Positions 7,568-16,473 of a stretch of DNA of 25,328 bases are shown here, one piece after another. The stretch lies in assembly GCA_025997955.1 (NCBI GenBank), contig BNVH01000060.1, positions 1 through 25,328 on the forward strand, read 5' to 3'. The stretch is from Synergistales bacterium. GTDB taxonomy: Bacteria; Synergistota; Synergistia; Synergistales; Aminobacteriaceae. Each line of letters begins with the position of its first letter. The first letter of the stretch is position 1. The translations under genes and the position numbers were made by a program. The notes below the pieces were generated by a model that was not told the origin of the DNA, made no database searches, and saw nothing but the letters and a program-made list of their open reading frames with translations.

Positions 7568-7609
7568 AAAAGACCCGTTTCTTTCATATATGAAAGAAAC
7601 GGGTCTTTT
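7568..7609. terminator. Bidirectional rho-independent terminator between dctM and alr
   Basis: A perfect 42-base inverted repeat is centred on 7588/7589. It has A-rich and T-rich flanks on both sides (TTTTT at 7607-7611). It lies between the convergent dctM and alr genes and should end transcription from both. Confidence 0.9.
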
Positions 7610-7627
7610 TTGTGTACAAACTTGGCG

Positions 7628-8749
7628 CTATATATAAACTCTCGGAACCCGTGCGGTAATAGCGGTTGGAATCGTGGGCGTGATGGTGGGGATTTTGGCG
7701 GCAATCTCTTCAATTGTGACGGTTTCATTGCCTTGACTCCCTATCAGGACAACCTCGTCTCCCACTTCGATTTCTTTCAAATGCGACACCCCGACAACAC
7801 ATTGATCCATGCAAACGCGGCCGCGCACGGGGCAGCGCGTTCCGCGTATCAGAACATCTCCCTTGTTAGACAGACCGCGATTGTATCCGTCAGCGTAACC
7901 GACGGGGAGAATGGCCACCCGTTCCGTTTCCGTTGTGGTATAAGTCAGGCCGTATGTTACGCCCATACCGGGAGGAAGCTCGCGAATTGCCCCAACCGCT
8001 GTTTTGAATTCAAAACACGGTTTGAAAGGTACGGCGTCGCCGCATTCCGGAGACGGAGGAATGCCGCACAGTATCTGACCGGGGCGAACCGCGTCGCAGT
8101 ACATAGAAGAAAGACCGGCGAGCAAAGCGCCGGAGTTGCAACAATGTACTATCCGCACTGGGATTTTCATCTTCTTGATGGACTCGACAAAGGCGGAAAA
8201 TCTCTTGAATTGTTCGTGGGTGTGGGCGAGGTCTCCGCTGTCCGAGGTGGCGAAGTGAGTAAAAACTCCTTCAAAGTCAATTCCGGGTAGCTCCGATATC
8301 CGCTCCGCGACGTTTAGCGCGTCACTCGGCAAAAAACCAATGCGTCCCATTCCGGTGTCCACCTTAAAATGAATAAAGGCGGGACGGTTCTGACGCTGCG
8401 CGGCTTTTGAAAGAGCCTCCGCCATACGAACGTCGGTTATTGCCGCGCGGATACCAAGCTGGACATACGTCTCGGCAGCGTCGTAGGGGGAGCTACCGAG
8501 GACGAGCACCGGGTCGTCAATTCCGCCTTCTCTAAGCTCAACAGCCTCGTCAGGCGTGGCTACGGCAAAAAGATCAGCCCCCTCAGCCTTGAGTGCCCAA
8601 GCCACAGGAATTGCCCCCATGCCGTAGGCGTTGGCCTTTAGGACAGCGAACACATTTGCTGTCTTGACGTGTTCGCGAAGCGTGCGATAATTCCACCTGA
8701 AGCTACCTAGAGAAACTTCCATTCTTGTTGGGCGTAACTGCATTTTCAC
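7628..8749 (-). CDS. alr: Alanine racemase (PLP-dependent)
   Basis: This 373-residue enzyme interconverts L- and D-alanine, supplying D-Ala for peptidoglycan; it could also racemise D-Ala coming from catabolism. The key residues are present: Lys38 (AVLKANAYGMG) binds PLP, Lys129 and Arg136 (HFKVDTGMGRIGF) match the usual carbamylated Lys and its Arg partner, Arg222 (VRPG) contacts the PLP ring, and Tyr266 (GVTYGLTY) is the second catalytic base. The C-terminus is slightly unusual, with an Ile-Pro-Thr-rich run (about 352-364) before RVPRVY. The frame opens at GTG 8749, 5 bases from GGAGG; ATG 8743, 11 bases from it, is the alternative start. It lies 92 bases after livF on the same strand with no terminator visible between, so read-through from the liv operon is possible. 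Confidence 0.92.
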   Translation of the reverse strand: MKMQLRPTRMEVSLGSFRWNYRTLREHVKTANVFAVLKANAYGMGAIPVAWALKAEGADLFAVATPDEAVELREGGIDDPVLVLGSSPYDAAETYVQLGIRAAITDVRMAEALSKAAQRQNRPAFIHFKVDTGMGRIGFLPSDALNVAERISELPGIDFEGVFTHFATSDSGDLAHTHEQFKRFSAFVESIKKMKIPVRIVHCCNSGALLAGLSSMYCDAVRPGQILCGIPPSPECGDAVPFKPCFEFKTAVGAIRELPPGMGVTYGLTYTTTETERVAILPVGYADGYNRGLSNKGDVLIRGTRCPVRGRVCMDQCVVGVSHLKEIEVGDEVVLIGSQGNETVTIEEIAAKIPTITPTIPTAITARVPRVYI

Positions 8750-8841
8750 TCAGTCCTCCATATTATCAAACTATATTAGGCCACCTCTAAAAACCCCTAA
8801 AAAGAAAATATAAGAATTTATTTTATCATAGCGCAATTAAT

Positions 8842-9543
8842 TTAATGTCCAAGATACGCCTTTTTCACGTCTTCATTGACGGCCAGCTCACGCGCGTCGC
8901 CCTGCATAGCGACGCGCCCCGTTTCTAATACATAGGCCTTAGCGGCGATAGACAAGGCCATCTGGGCGTTCTGCTCCACCAACAAAATGGTTGTGCCCTC
9001 CCGGTTCATCTCCGTGATGGTGGAGAATATCTGCTCCACCAAAATAGGCGCAAGGCCCATTGACGGTTCGTCCAGCATCAAGAGCTTGGGACGGCTCATC
9101 AGCCCCCTCCCCATAGCCAACATCTGCTGTTCGCCTCCCGATAAAGTGCCCGCCACCTGTTTGCGGCGCTCCTTGAGGCGCGGAAAGAGGGTATAAACCC
9201 GCTCCAAATCGCCCCTGATGCCGTCCGATTTCTGTGTGTACGCGCCCATTTCCAAATTATCCTCCACGGTCATGCGCAAAAATATGCGTCGCCCCTCTGG
9301 TACTTGGGCGAGGCCGCGCTCCACAATTTTGTGAGGAGGCATAGCTCTGATGCTCTCGTTCATAAAATAGATATTTCCGGCGCCGGAGCGTAGTAGGCCG
9401 GAAATAGTCCGCAGAATGGTGCTCTTCCCCGCGCCGTTGGCCCCTATTAGCGTGACTATCTCGCCATCGTCCACATCGAGAGAGACCTGTCGCACCGCGT
9501 GAATGGCGTCATAATATACATTTATACCCTCAACTTTCAGCAT
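8842..9543 (-). CDS. livF: Branched-chain amino-acid ABC transporter ATPase (LivF)
   Basis: This is a 233-residue cytoplasmic ATPase. The start at ATG 9543 gives MLKVEGINVYYD, the normal LivF beginning, with GAAGGA just upstream. An upstream in-frame start at 9582 would add 13 atypical residues. Walker A GANGAGKS is at 34-41. The ABC signature LSGGEQQMLAMGRGLM and Walker B LLMLDEPSMGLAP follow in the second half. The start overlaps the end of livG by 14 bases. With LivG it powers the LivH/LivM channel. Confidence 0.92.
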   Translation of the reverse strand: MLKVEGINVYYDAIHAVRQVSLDVDDGEIVTLIGANGAGKSTILRTISGLLRSGAGNIYFMNESIRAMPPHKIVERGLAQVPEGRRIFLRMTVEDNLEMGAYTQKSDGIRGDLERVYTLFPRLKERRKQVAGTLSGGEQQMLAMGRGLMSRPKLLMLDEPSMGLAPILVEQIFSTITEMNREGTTILLVEQNAQMALSIAAKAYVLETGRVAMQGDARELAVNEDVKKAYLGH

Positions 9544-10396
9544 GTTGCCCGTCCTTCTTTTGTCTGCCAAGATAAGCCTCAATAACCAAGGGATTGTTTT
9601 GTATATCGCCGGGGGCGCCTTTGGCGATTATCTTGCCGAAGTTAAGCACGCAGATGCCCTCGCAAATGCCCATCACCAAATTCATGTCATGTTCGATAAG
9701 AACAATGGCAATTTGAAAGGTATCGCGCACTTTGACGATGTTCTCCATCAGCTCGTCGGTCTCGGAGGGGTTCATGCCGGCGGCGGGTTCGTCTAAGAGC
9801 AGCACCTTTGGGCCCGTGGCAAGAGCGCGGATAATTTCAAGGCGGCGTTGCGCTCCGTATGGCAGTGAACCGGCGCGCTTGCCTACCATGTGTTCCATAT
9901 TAAAGATGGACAGCAGTTCTTTCACGCGCATAGCGGCGCTCTTCTCCTGCTTCCAATAGTTTGGCGTGCGCAAAATACCGCTGAGCATACCGTATTTGAT
10001 ATGGTTGTGCAGACCTAATTTAACGTTGTCCTCCACAGTGAGGTTGTTGAACAGCCGGATATTCTGGAAAGTGCGGGCAATGCCGGCTCTATTGACCTGT
10101 ACCGTGCTCATACCCATAGTGTCGCGCCCATTCAGCAATATGGCGCCGCGCGTGGGCTGGTACACCTTGGAAAGCAAACTGAACACGGTCGTCTTGCCAG
10201 CGCCGTTGGGGCCGATAAGGCCGGCTATCTCGGTTGGGCTGACGGCGAAGTTAAAGCCGTCAAGCGCGGTGAGGCCCCCAAAATCAATACCGAGGTTGTG
10301 CGCTTCGAGAATTGGCTGTTTGTCTACGTCGCGTTCTGGAACAAAAATGGTGGCCGGCAATGGCGCCAACTTTGTTTTTTGCCCTCGCTCAAACAT
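9530..10396 (-). CDS. livG: Branched-chain amino-acid ABC transporter ATPase (LivG)
   Basis: This 288-residue ATPase is about 25 residues longer at the N-terminus than usual (residues 1-25 are not conserved). Walker A GPNGAGKT is at 62-69. The LivG-type signature SLPYGAQRRLEIIRAL is at 177-192, with Walker B LLLDEPAAGMNP after it. ATG 10396 overlaps the livM stop by 8 bases, which argues for coupled translation and for this long start. Confidence 0.91.
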   Translation of the reverse strand: MFERGQKTKLAPLPATIFVPERDVDKQPILEAHNLGIDFGGLTALDGFNFAVSPTEIAGLIGPNGAGKTTVFSLLSKVYQPTRGAILLNGRDTMGMSTVQVNRAGIARTFQNIRLFNNLTVEDNVKLGLHNHIKYGMLSGILRTPNYWKQEKSAAMRVKELLSIFNMEHMVGKRAGSLPYGAQRRLEIIRALATGPKVLLLDEPAAGMNPSETDELMENIVKVRDTFQIAIVLIEHDMNLVMGICEGICVLNFGKIIAKGAPGDIQNNPLVIEAYLGRQKKDGQHAES

Positions 10397-11435
10397 TGGA
10401 GGCGCCTCTCAGTCTTTTTTTCAGCCGCGTTGGAATCGCTTTGAATCGGGCGTTATTGGTGACTATCATGACGATAATCAGTACTACGGCGTACACCAAC
10501 ATGCGATAGTCATTGAACCCTCGCAGCATCTCCGGCAAAACAGTTAGAACGGCGGCCGCGACCACCGAGCCCCAGATGTTTCCGAGGCCGCCCAACACCA
10601 CATAGACCAAAATGAGAATGGAGGTATTGAAGTTGAACTTAGTGGCCACGACTGTGGAGAAATTCATGGCGTAAAGCGCTCCGGCGGCGCCGGCCAAAGC
10701 GGCCGACGTGACAAAAGCCATCAGTTTATATTTTGTCACCGGGATACCCACGCTCTCGGCGGCGATGCGATTGTCGCGCAAAGCCATGATGGCGCGCCCG
10801 GCGCGGCTGTTCACAAGATTCATCACGATAAAGAGCGTGAACATCACCAACATAAAACCCATAGTAAAGGTGGACAGCTTGGGTATACCGGCTATGCCCA
10901 TCGGGCCGTTGATTATCACCTTCCCGCCCTTTTCGAGCTGCAATGCGCTTGCCGACGTCAGGAAGCTGAAATGCAGTCCGTGACTGTCCATTCCCACGTA
11001 CATACAAGTGACGAGATTTTTGATTATCTCACCGCACGCCAATGTCACAATGGCCAGATAGTCGCCGCCCAGTCGCAGCACAGGGATGCCTATAAAAAAC
11101 CCGACAGCGCTGGCGCAGGACGCGCCGACCAACATACCGACCACTAAGCGGAGGGGTTCCAATGGGATAACATTTGCCAAGCTCACGCAAGCCACCACGC
11201 CGGAAAAAGCCCCCACGCTCATAAAGCCAGCGTGCCCGAGAGACAGTTCGCCCAGTATCCCAACGGTAAGATTCAGCGAAACCGCCATCACTATATAGGC
11301 GCAGATAGGCGCCAACTGTCCACGCAGCGTAGAGCTGATGTTGCCGCTCTTTATCAATCCCTGCGCGACAACGAACGCGACCACGACAAGCGTATAGGTA
11401 AAGACGGCATTAAGGGTGGATTTTTGAAGATTCAT
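10389..11435 (-). CDS. livM: Branched-chain amino-acid ABC transporter permease (LivM)
   Basis: This is a 348-residue inner-membrane permease. ATG 11435 (MNLQKSTLNAVFTYTL) is chosen because the longer frame, open to 11582, adds 49 residues that overlap livH and lack family character. The hallmark segments are visible: SLGHAGFMSVGAF, GDYLAIVTLACGEI, GRAIMALRDNRIAAESVGI and a late LGGLGNIWGSVVAA. About 9-10 membrane helices are seen. It begins 10 bases after the livH stop and pairs with LivH. Confidence 0.9.
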   Translation of the reverse strand: MNLQKSTLNAVFTYTLVVVAFVVAQGLIKSGNISSTLRGQLAPICAYIVMAVSLNLTVGILGELSLGHAGFMSVGAFSGVVACVSLANVIPLEPLRLVVGMLVGASCASAVGFFIGIPVLRLGGDYLAIVTLACGEIIKNLVTCMYVGMDSHGLHFSFLTSASALQLEKGGKVIINGPMGIAGIPKLSTFTMGFMLVMFTLFIVMNLVNSRAGRAIMALRDNRIAAESVGIPVTKYKLMAFVTSAALAGAAGALYAMNFSTVVATKFNFNTSILILVYVVLGGLGNIWGSVVAAAVLTVLPEMLRGFNDYRMLVYAVVLIIVMIVTNNARFKAIPTRLKKRLRGASNV

Positions 11436-11445
11436 AGCGCGAGGC

Positions 11446-12327
11446 TCAGACTTTCTCTTGTACTTGCTTGCCCAAGAGCCCGGCGGGCTTGACAAGCAGT
11501 ACGATAATGAGCACGAGGAAAACGATGGCGTCCGAGAGTTGAGTGGAAATATACGCCTTAGCAAATATCTCAATGACACCAAGCAGAGTACCGCCCAAGA
11601 GGGCGCCAGGAATGGAGCCGATACCCCCGAACACCGCCGCGGTAAAGGCCTTTATGCCAGGCATAGAGCCGGTTGTCGGCATGAGGGTAGGGTAGACCGA
11701 GCAAAGCAGCACGCCCGCTACAGCCGCCAGCGCCGAACCGATAGCGAATGTCATAGAAATAGTGGCGTTTACGTTGATGCCCATAAGCTGAGCGGCGTCC
11801 TTATCCTCACTGCAAGCTCGCATGGCTTTTCCCATCTTGGTCCGTCCGGTGAACCAAGTAAGGACGCTCATAATGATGATACAGGCGAGCACTGTGACAA
11901 TGACGTTATAAGAAATGGAAAGCCGGCCGTCAAAGAACTTGACTGAGCCGTTGCCCACCACCGAGCTGAATACTTTGGGATTGGAGGTCCACAGCAACTG
12001 CGCCGAGTTTTGTAAAAAGTAGCTCATGCCGATAGCTGTTATGAGCACCGCTAACGAGGGAGCCGAGCGCAGGGGCTTGTAGGCTAATCGTTCAATAAAG
12101 ACTCCGAGCGCGGTACAGGCCGCGACGGCCAATAAAACGCTCGGAATGACCGGCATATCATAGCGCGATACCGCGAAAAAACAGACATAGGCGCCCACCA
12201 TAATGACATCACCGTGGGCGAAGTTCAGCATTTTGGCAATGCCATATACCATGGTGTAGCCCAAGGCGATAATGGCATAAATGCTGCCCAAGCTGACGCC
12301 GCTGATGAGATGAGATAAAAAAGACAT
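11446..12327 (-). CDS. livH: Branched-chain amino-acid ABC transporter permease (LivH)
   Basis: This is a 293-residue inner-membrane permease. ATG 12327 gives MSFLSHLISGVSLGSIYAI, the usual LivH start, with a G-rich ribosome site (GGGGGG near 12335-12340). A start at 12381 would add 18 residues reaching into the upstream hairpin. Typical blocks include LGYTMVYGIAKMLNFAHGD, RACSEDKDAAQLMGINVN and FGGIGSIPGALLGG. It is the first membrane gene after the binding-protein gene. Confidence 0.91.
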   Translation of the reverse strand: MSFLSHLISGVSLGSIYAIIALGYTMVYGIAKMLNFAHGDVIMVGAYVCFFAVSRYDMPVIPSVLLAVAACTALGVFIERLAYKPLRSAPSLAVLITAIGMSYFLQNSAQLLWTSNPKVFSSVVGNGSVKFFDGRLSISYNVIVTVLACIIIMSVLTWFTGRTKMGKAMRACSEDKDAAQLMGINVNATISMTFAIGSALAAVAGVLLCSVYPTLMPTTGSMPGIKAFTAAVFGGIGSIPGALLGGTLLGVIEIFAKAYISTQLSDAIVFLVLIIVLLVKPAGLLGKQVQEKV

Positions 12328-12354
12328 GTAAAGACCCCCCAGAAAATTAAAGCG

Positions 12355-12389
12355 AAGGAGGGCTGCCAACAATCTTGACAACCCTCCTT
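12355..12389 (-). terminator. Stem-loop between livK and livH (partial terminator or stabiliser)
   Basis: AAGGAGGG and CCCTCCTT form an 8 bp stem around a 19-base loop in the livK-livH gap. Read on the minus strand it is followed by only a weak T-rich tail. Such hairpins after binding-protein genes commonly allow partial read-through, so that the binding protein is made in excess over the permeases. Confidence 0.5.
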
Positions 12390-12431
12390 TTTCTTTCCTG
12401 TTAAAATTTGAAAAAAATTAGGAGTGTTTTG

Positions 12432-13574
12432 TTAATCTATACCCACATAAGCGCCGTTTTTGATAATCATGCCTTTAGGGTCCTTGGCAACCTGGCCGTT
12501 GACGCCCCAGGTCATATTGTCGCCGGTGAGACCGTTGAAACTCATGCTGGTGAACTGTTTGACTAAAATATCGCAGATAGCGGGCGCAAGCAAATCGGGG
12601 GTGACATTGCCGGCCTTGATGGCCTCGTATATAGCGTAGACGCAGTCGTAACCGTCCGCCGCGAACTGGTTGGGGACTTCGCCGTGCGCGGTTTTGTATT
12701 TCGCCACGAAGCTGGTGGTTCGTTTATCGGAAGCGGTGGCGTTGAAAGGAGTGAGCAAAATGACGCCCTCGGCCAGCGCGGTGTCAAAACCCTCCAACGT
12801 CAGGATGCCGTCCATACCGTCTACGCCGAAGTATTTAGGGGTGTAGCCGATTGATTTTGCCTGCTGAAAAATCAGGGAAGCTGGGGTGTAGTACATCGGT
12901 AGGAATATAAGGTCCGCGCCATTGTTCTTGGCGTCGGCTAACTGCACGGAGAAATCCTGCTGGCTGTCTTCTGTAAAAGTCGTCACGGAGACAATCTCTA
13001 ACTTAATTTCACCGGCCTTGGCTTTGAAAGTCTCAAAAATACCGGAGGAGTACACGTCGTCATTTTTGTAGATGACCGCTATCTTAGAGCCCAACTTTTG
13101 GTCGCTTATATACTGCGCCGAAGCGGAACCCTGATTGGGGTCGGCGAAACACATCTGGAAGACGTTGTTCTTGCCCTCCGTGACGGCGACAGCGGAAGCG
13201 GAAGGCGTAATGGCAAATATACGGTCGGTGTTGTTCTCCACGCTGGTGGCCACGCCGGGGGTGCTTGTGACCGAACCCAACGAAACCTGCATACCCCAGT
13301 CTTTCAGGTTATTGTAAGCGTTTACGGCCTTTTCCGCGTCATGCTCGTCGTCTTGGTAATTGAGTTCGAACTGAACGCCGCCAAGCGCGTTGATTTCATC
13401 AACGGCGATTTGGGCGCCGTTGCGCGCGGCCTGACCGTAAATAGCCGCCCCGCCGGTCAGCGGACCCGTGCCGCCTATCTTAATAGCGCCCGCGGCCAAA
13501 GCCGAACCGCTGGTACAGACCGCCAAAGCCGACGCCACCATTGCAAGCGCCAAGAAAAACACAACTCTCTTCAT
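12432..13574 (-). CDS. livK: Branched-chain amino-acid ABC transporter binding protein (LivK type)
   Basis: This 380-residue periplasmic protein binds amino acids for LivHMGF. ATG 13574 is 7 bases from GGAGG (13582-13586); the adjacent ATG 13577 is only 4 bases away, and the frame is open to 13607. A signal peptide runs to about residue 28 (cleavage near ALA-A). Its Cys lacks a proper lipobox, so it is likely a soluble periplasmic protein. The mature protein starts IKIGGTGPLTGGAAIYGQAARNG-like, the standard Leu/Ile/Val-binding fold entry, and contains VTTFTEDSQQDFSVQLADAK and FAADGYDCVYAIYEA. The exact ligand is not readable. Confidence 0.9.
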   Translation of the reverse strand: MKRVVFFLALAMVASALAVCTSGSALAAGAIKIGGTGPLTGGAAIYGQAARNGAQIAVDEINALGGVQFELNYQDDEHDAEKAVNAYNNLKDWGMQVSLGSVTSTPGVATSVENNTDRIFAITPSASAVAVTEGKNNVFQMCFADPNQGSASAQYISDQKLGSKIAVIYKNDDVYSSGIFETFKAKAGEIKLEIVSVTTFTEDSQQDFSVQLADAKNNGADLIFLPMYYTPASLIFQQAKSIGYTPKYFGVDGMDGILTLEGFDTALAEGVILLTPFNATASDKRTTSFVAKYKTAHGEVPNQFAADGYDCVYAIYEAIKAGNVTPDLLAPAICDILVKQFTSMSFNGLTGDNMTWGVNGQVAKDPKGMIIKNGAYVGID

Positions 13575-13629
13575 CATAATACCTCCTTTAGGATAACACA
13601 ATGACACAATGCCAATGTTTTAAGTGCGA

Positions 13630-13658
13630 ATTATATACTGTACGCGGCAAATATGCAA
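13630..13658 (-). promoter_or_regulatory. Sigma-70 promoter of the liv operon
   Basis: On the minus strand TTGCAT (13653-13658) and TATAAT (13630-13635) are 17 bases apart. Transcription would start near 13623, about 50 bases before livK. It fills most of the gap between the gntP stop and livK. Confidence 0.7.
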
Positions 13659-13697
13659 TATACAAAAATTTGAATCTAAAACTCTCTTCCGTTGACT

Positions 13698-15056
13698 CTA
13701 CAGAACAACCAATGAAAGCGCCCACACGGCGGCCACGCCGACAAGCCCCTCGATAAAAGTGGCGATGGTCTGAGCTTTGTATGCCGTGCTGACTTTCATG
13801 TTAGAGAACTGCGTGACGACCCAGAAGTAGGAGTCGTTGGCGTGAGAGACAACCATCGAGCCGCTGCCTATGGCAAGCGTAGCCAAAACGGCGCCCATTG
13901 GCGACCCCAAGCCCAAAGACTCAAGAAGCGGATAGACTATAGTCGACGTCGTTATAAGCGCGACGGTCGAAGAACCCTGAGCGGTCTTGAGAGCGGCGCT
14001 TATTATGAAGGGGAGGAATATTCCGAGCTGGTATTGCGCCAGTGACGCGCCGATAAAGTCTCCTACCTTCGTGGCGGCGATAATAGCGCCGAGGCTTCCG
14101 CCGGCGGCCGTTATCATGATTATCGTAGCGCCGTCTTTGATGCCGATGCCTATCCACTTATCCGTGACTTCTCCAGTGATTTTCTCAGGCAAGGACAGAC
14201 ACAGAAGCACGCCGATAAAGAGCGCGATAACGGGGCTTCCGATAAAACTCGAGATATTGTGCAACGTGGAGCCCTTGCCGACCACTTCAAGGACTGTCGG
14301 GTAGCTGATGACAGAGCTTATTCCGATAAGGACAAGCGGCACGACAAGCGGCGCGAAAGACTTTGCGGGGGAGGGGAGATGCGCGTGTTTCGCCACAAGC
14401 TCCTCGAAGCTCAGGCCGTCACTTTCCCCAACCTCGAAATTGCTCGCCACCGTCACGGCGTAGATATACCCGGCCAACGCGGCGAAAGCGGAGACGACCA
14501 CACCGAGCAGAATCACAAGGCCGAGGTCCGCGTGAAGGTTAGCCGCCGCCGCTATGGGTCCCGGCGTCGGAGGCACGAGGGTGTGAGTGGCGTAGAGACC
14601 CGTGGAAAGCGCCACGGCCATAGTCGCCATGCTGACGCCGCTGCGCCTTGAGAGGGATTTGTTCAAAGACGACAGAATTACATAACCCGAATCGCAGAAA
14701 ACGGGAATGGATACAATGTATCCGATGATACTCATAGCCAAGGCCGGGCGTTTTTGCCCGACGACCTTCAGAACGCTGTCGGCCATCGTCAAGGCGGCCC
14801 CGCTCTGCTCAAGCATGGCGCCGATTATCGTGCCGAACAGGATGACTATACCGATAGACCGGCATGTGTTGCCAAAGCCTGTGGTTATGGTGTTCAATAC
14901 GTCGTTCATCGGCATTCCGGCGGCCAAACCCATCAAAAGCGCCACAGTAAAAAGAGATACGAACGGGTGGACCTTAAACTTGGAAATCATAACCACCATC
15001 ACAATTATAGCTACAAACAAAATTACTACGAGCACAGAACCTTCTTGCATATTCAT
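13698..15056 (-). CDS. GntP-family permease (gluconate/hydroxy-acid or D-serine type symporter)
   Basis: This is a 452-residue inner-membrane protein with about 12 or more hydrophobic segments. Family blocks are clear: ISKFKVHPFVSLFTVALLMG near the N-terminus, IPVFCDSGYVILSSL, ALSTGLYATHTLVPPTPGP and a late MVVSHANDSYFWVV. Members carry gluconate, related sugar acids or D-serine (DsdX) with protons; the sequence does not tell which. ATG 15056 sits 2 bases from AAAGGG and ATG 15050 8 bases from it, so either may be used; the frame is open to 15074. No gluconate kinase is nearby. The nearest neighbours handle amino acids, which makes an amino-acid-derived or D-serine-like substrate worth considering. 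Confidence 0.88.
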   Translation of the reverse strand: MNMQEGSVLVVILFVAIIVMVVMISKFKVHPFVSLFTVALLMGLAAGMPMNDVLNTITTGFGNTCRSIGIVILFGTIIGAMLEQSGAALTMADSVLKVVGQKRPALAMSIIGYIVSIPVFCDSGYVILSSLNKSLSRRSGVSMATMAVALSTGLYATHTLVPPTPGPIAAAANLHADLGLVILLGVVVSAFAALAGYIYAVTVASNFEVGESDGLSFEELVAKHAHLPSPAKSFAPLVVPLVLIGISSVISYPTVLEVVGKGSTLHNISSFIGSPVIALFIGVLLCLSLPEKITGEVTDKWIGIGIKDGATIIMITAAGGSLGAIIAATKVGDFIGASLAQYQLGIFLPFIISAALKTAQGSSTVALITTSTIVYPLLESLGLGSPMGAVLATLAIGSGSMVVSHANDSYFWVVTQFSNMKVSTAYKAQTIATFIEGLVGVAAVWALSLVVL

Positions 15057-15126
15057 CGCCCTTTCCCAAAACAAATTTTCCTGCTTTTCACGCCAGAATT
15101 TTCACATTAAAGCGAGAATACTCTGA

Positions 15127-15155
15127 ATTATAGCTAAATAGTGTTTTTTTCTCAA
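15127..15155 (-). promoter_or_regulatory. Sigma-70 promoter of the GntP-family gene
   Basis: On the minus strand TTGAGA (15150-15155) and TATAAT (15127-15132) are separated by 17 bases. Transcription would start near 15120, about 60 bases before the gene. An A tract of 7 follows the -35. Confidence 0.7.
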
Positions 15156-15217
15156 GCCCCGGAAAGCGGCGTGATTCATTAGGGATAAACGCGGAGTAAA
15201 CGCTCATATAATTATTC

Positions 15218-15226
15218 TGTTATAAT
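15218..15226 (+). promoter_or_regulatory. Extended -10 promoter of the amidohydrolase gene
   Basis: TGTTATAAT (TGn plus a perfect -10 at 15221-15226) lies 46 bases before the start codon. No good -35 is seen, as is usual for extended -10 promoters. It diverges from the GntP promoter about 65 bases away. Confidence 0.55.
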
Positions 15227-15271
15227 CTCAGGCGGGTAATTACAGTTTTTATCTACGGAGGAGGATGTTGC

Positions 15272-16429
15272 ATGAGCAAAAAATATCTTACGGGCGCCAC
15301 TGTATTTACGGGCAAAGAAACTTTAAAAAACGCGACTGTTGTTATTGACGGAGGAAAAATCGAGAAAGTAGAGGTTGGATTGACCGCGGCGCCGGGGGCT
15401 GAAATTATCGACTGCGCCGGGAAATTCATCACGCCTGGACTCATAGACGCTCACGTCCATATCGGCACGTACAATGAGGACTTCCCTGAGCACATGGAGG
15501 ACGCCAACGATATGGTCGACCCCATAGCCCCGCAGCTCCGTATATTGGACGCGCTCTACCCCGACGACACAGCCTTTCCTGACGCCCTGTCCGGCGGCGT
15601 GACCTGCGCTCAGACGCTCCCAGGGAGCGGCAACGTCATAGGCGGGCAGGGGATAATCATCAAGACCAAGCCCGACATCGTGGAACGTATGGTTGTGGAA
15701 GCTCCTTCCGCCATGAAAGCCGCGCTTGGCGAAAATCCGGTTCGCGTATACAAAGAGAAGAAAAAACTTCCCAACACGCGCATGGGCTCCGCTTATCTGA
15801 TGCGCGACAGTTTTGTGAGAGCGCAAAACTATCGCGCCAAACTCGCGGCCGCCGAGAAGAAGGGCGAGCATTTCGACCGCGATTTGATTATGGAAGCGTT
15901 GCTGCCCGTTTTGGACGGGAAGTTAACGTATCGTGTCCACTGTCACAGGTCAGACGATATACAGACCGCTGTCCGCGTGTCGGAGGAATTTGGCCTAAAA
16001 TATACGATTGAGCATTGCACAGAGGGTCACAAAATCGCCGAATGGTTGGCGGGCAAAAAAGTCTTTGCGGCCGTCGGCCCCACTCTCACCGGGAGAAGCA
16101 AGATAGAGCTTCGCAACAAGACTTGGGACACGCCTCGAATTCTCTGGGAAAACGGAGTGCACTTTTGCATAATCACGGACCACCCGGTTGTGCCGTTAGA
16201 ACACCTAAGCGTCTGTGCGTCCTTGGCCTCACGCGCGGGCCTGCCGGAGGAAGAAGCGCTGCGCGCCGTCACCGTATACGCCGCCGAACACCTTGGCATA
16301 GAGAGCCGCGTAGGTTCGCTCGAAGCCGGCAAAGACGCGGATATAGCCATCTGGAGCAGGGAGCCGCTCGACTCTCGCTCAAAGGTCCTAAAGACTTTTA
16401 TAAACGGGGAGGTGGTTTACGAGAGCTAA
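15272..16429 (+). CDS. Imidazolonepropionase-like metal-dependent amidohydrolase
   Basis: This is a 385-residue cytoplasmic hydrolase. GGAGGAGG (15257-15264) lies 7 bases before ATG 15272. Metal ligands typical of the superfamily are visible: His61 and His63 (GLIDAHVHIGT), His223/His225 (RVHCHRSDD), His248 (IEHCTEGHK) and Asp303 (IITDHP). The block LPGSGNVIGGQG (116-127) marks the COG1228-type subgroup, whose known members act on cyclic amides or dipeptide-like substrates. The C-terminus GSLEAGKDADIAIW is the usual closing beta-sandwich segment. A single-gene transcript is likely, with its own promoter and a hairpin after the stop. The substrate is not predictable. The absence of other histidine-degradation genes argues against a true HutI. 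Confidence 0.82.
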   Translation: MSKKYLTGATVFTGKETLKNATVVIDGGKIEKVEVGLTAAPGAEIIDCAGKFITPGLIDAHVHIGTYNEDFPEHMEDANDMVDPIAPQLRILDALYPDDTAFPDALSGGVTCAQTLPGSGNVIGGQGIIIKTKPDIVERMVVEAPSAMKAALGENPVRVYKEKKKLPNTRMGSAYLMRDSFVRAQNYRAKLAAAEKKGEHFDRDLIMEALLPVLDGKLTYRVHCHRSDDIQTAVRVSEEFGLKYTIEHCTEGHKIAEWLAGKKVFAAVGPTLTGRSKIELRNKTWDTPRILWENGVHFCIITDHPVVPLEHLSVCASLASRAGLPEEEALRAVTVYAAEHLGIESRVGSLEAGKDADIAIWSREPLDSRSKVLKTFINGEVVYES

Positions 16430-16442
16430 ACCAGGTACACTG

Positions 16443-16464
16443 GGGGCGAACCGGGGTTCGCCCC
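16443..16464. terminator. Stem-loop between convergent amidohydrolase and RND genes
   Basis: GGGGCGAACC and GGTTCGCCCC form a perfect 10 bp stem with a 2-base centre, in a 44-base gap between two converging genes. There is no T tract on either side, so termination would be weak or factor-assisted. Confidence 0.6.
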
Positions 16465-16473
16465 TGTCACGAC

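Noticed and set aside
7610..8290. A 226-residue plus-strand frame opposite alr
   Set aside because: It is antisense to an alanine racemase with all catalytic residues in place.
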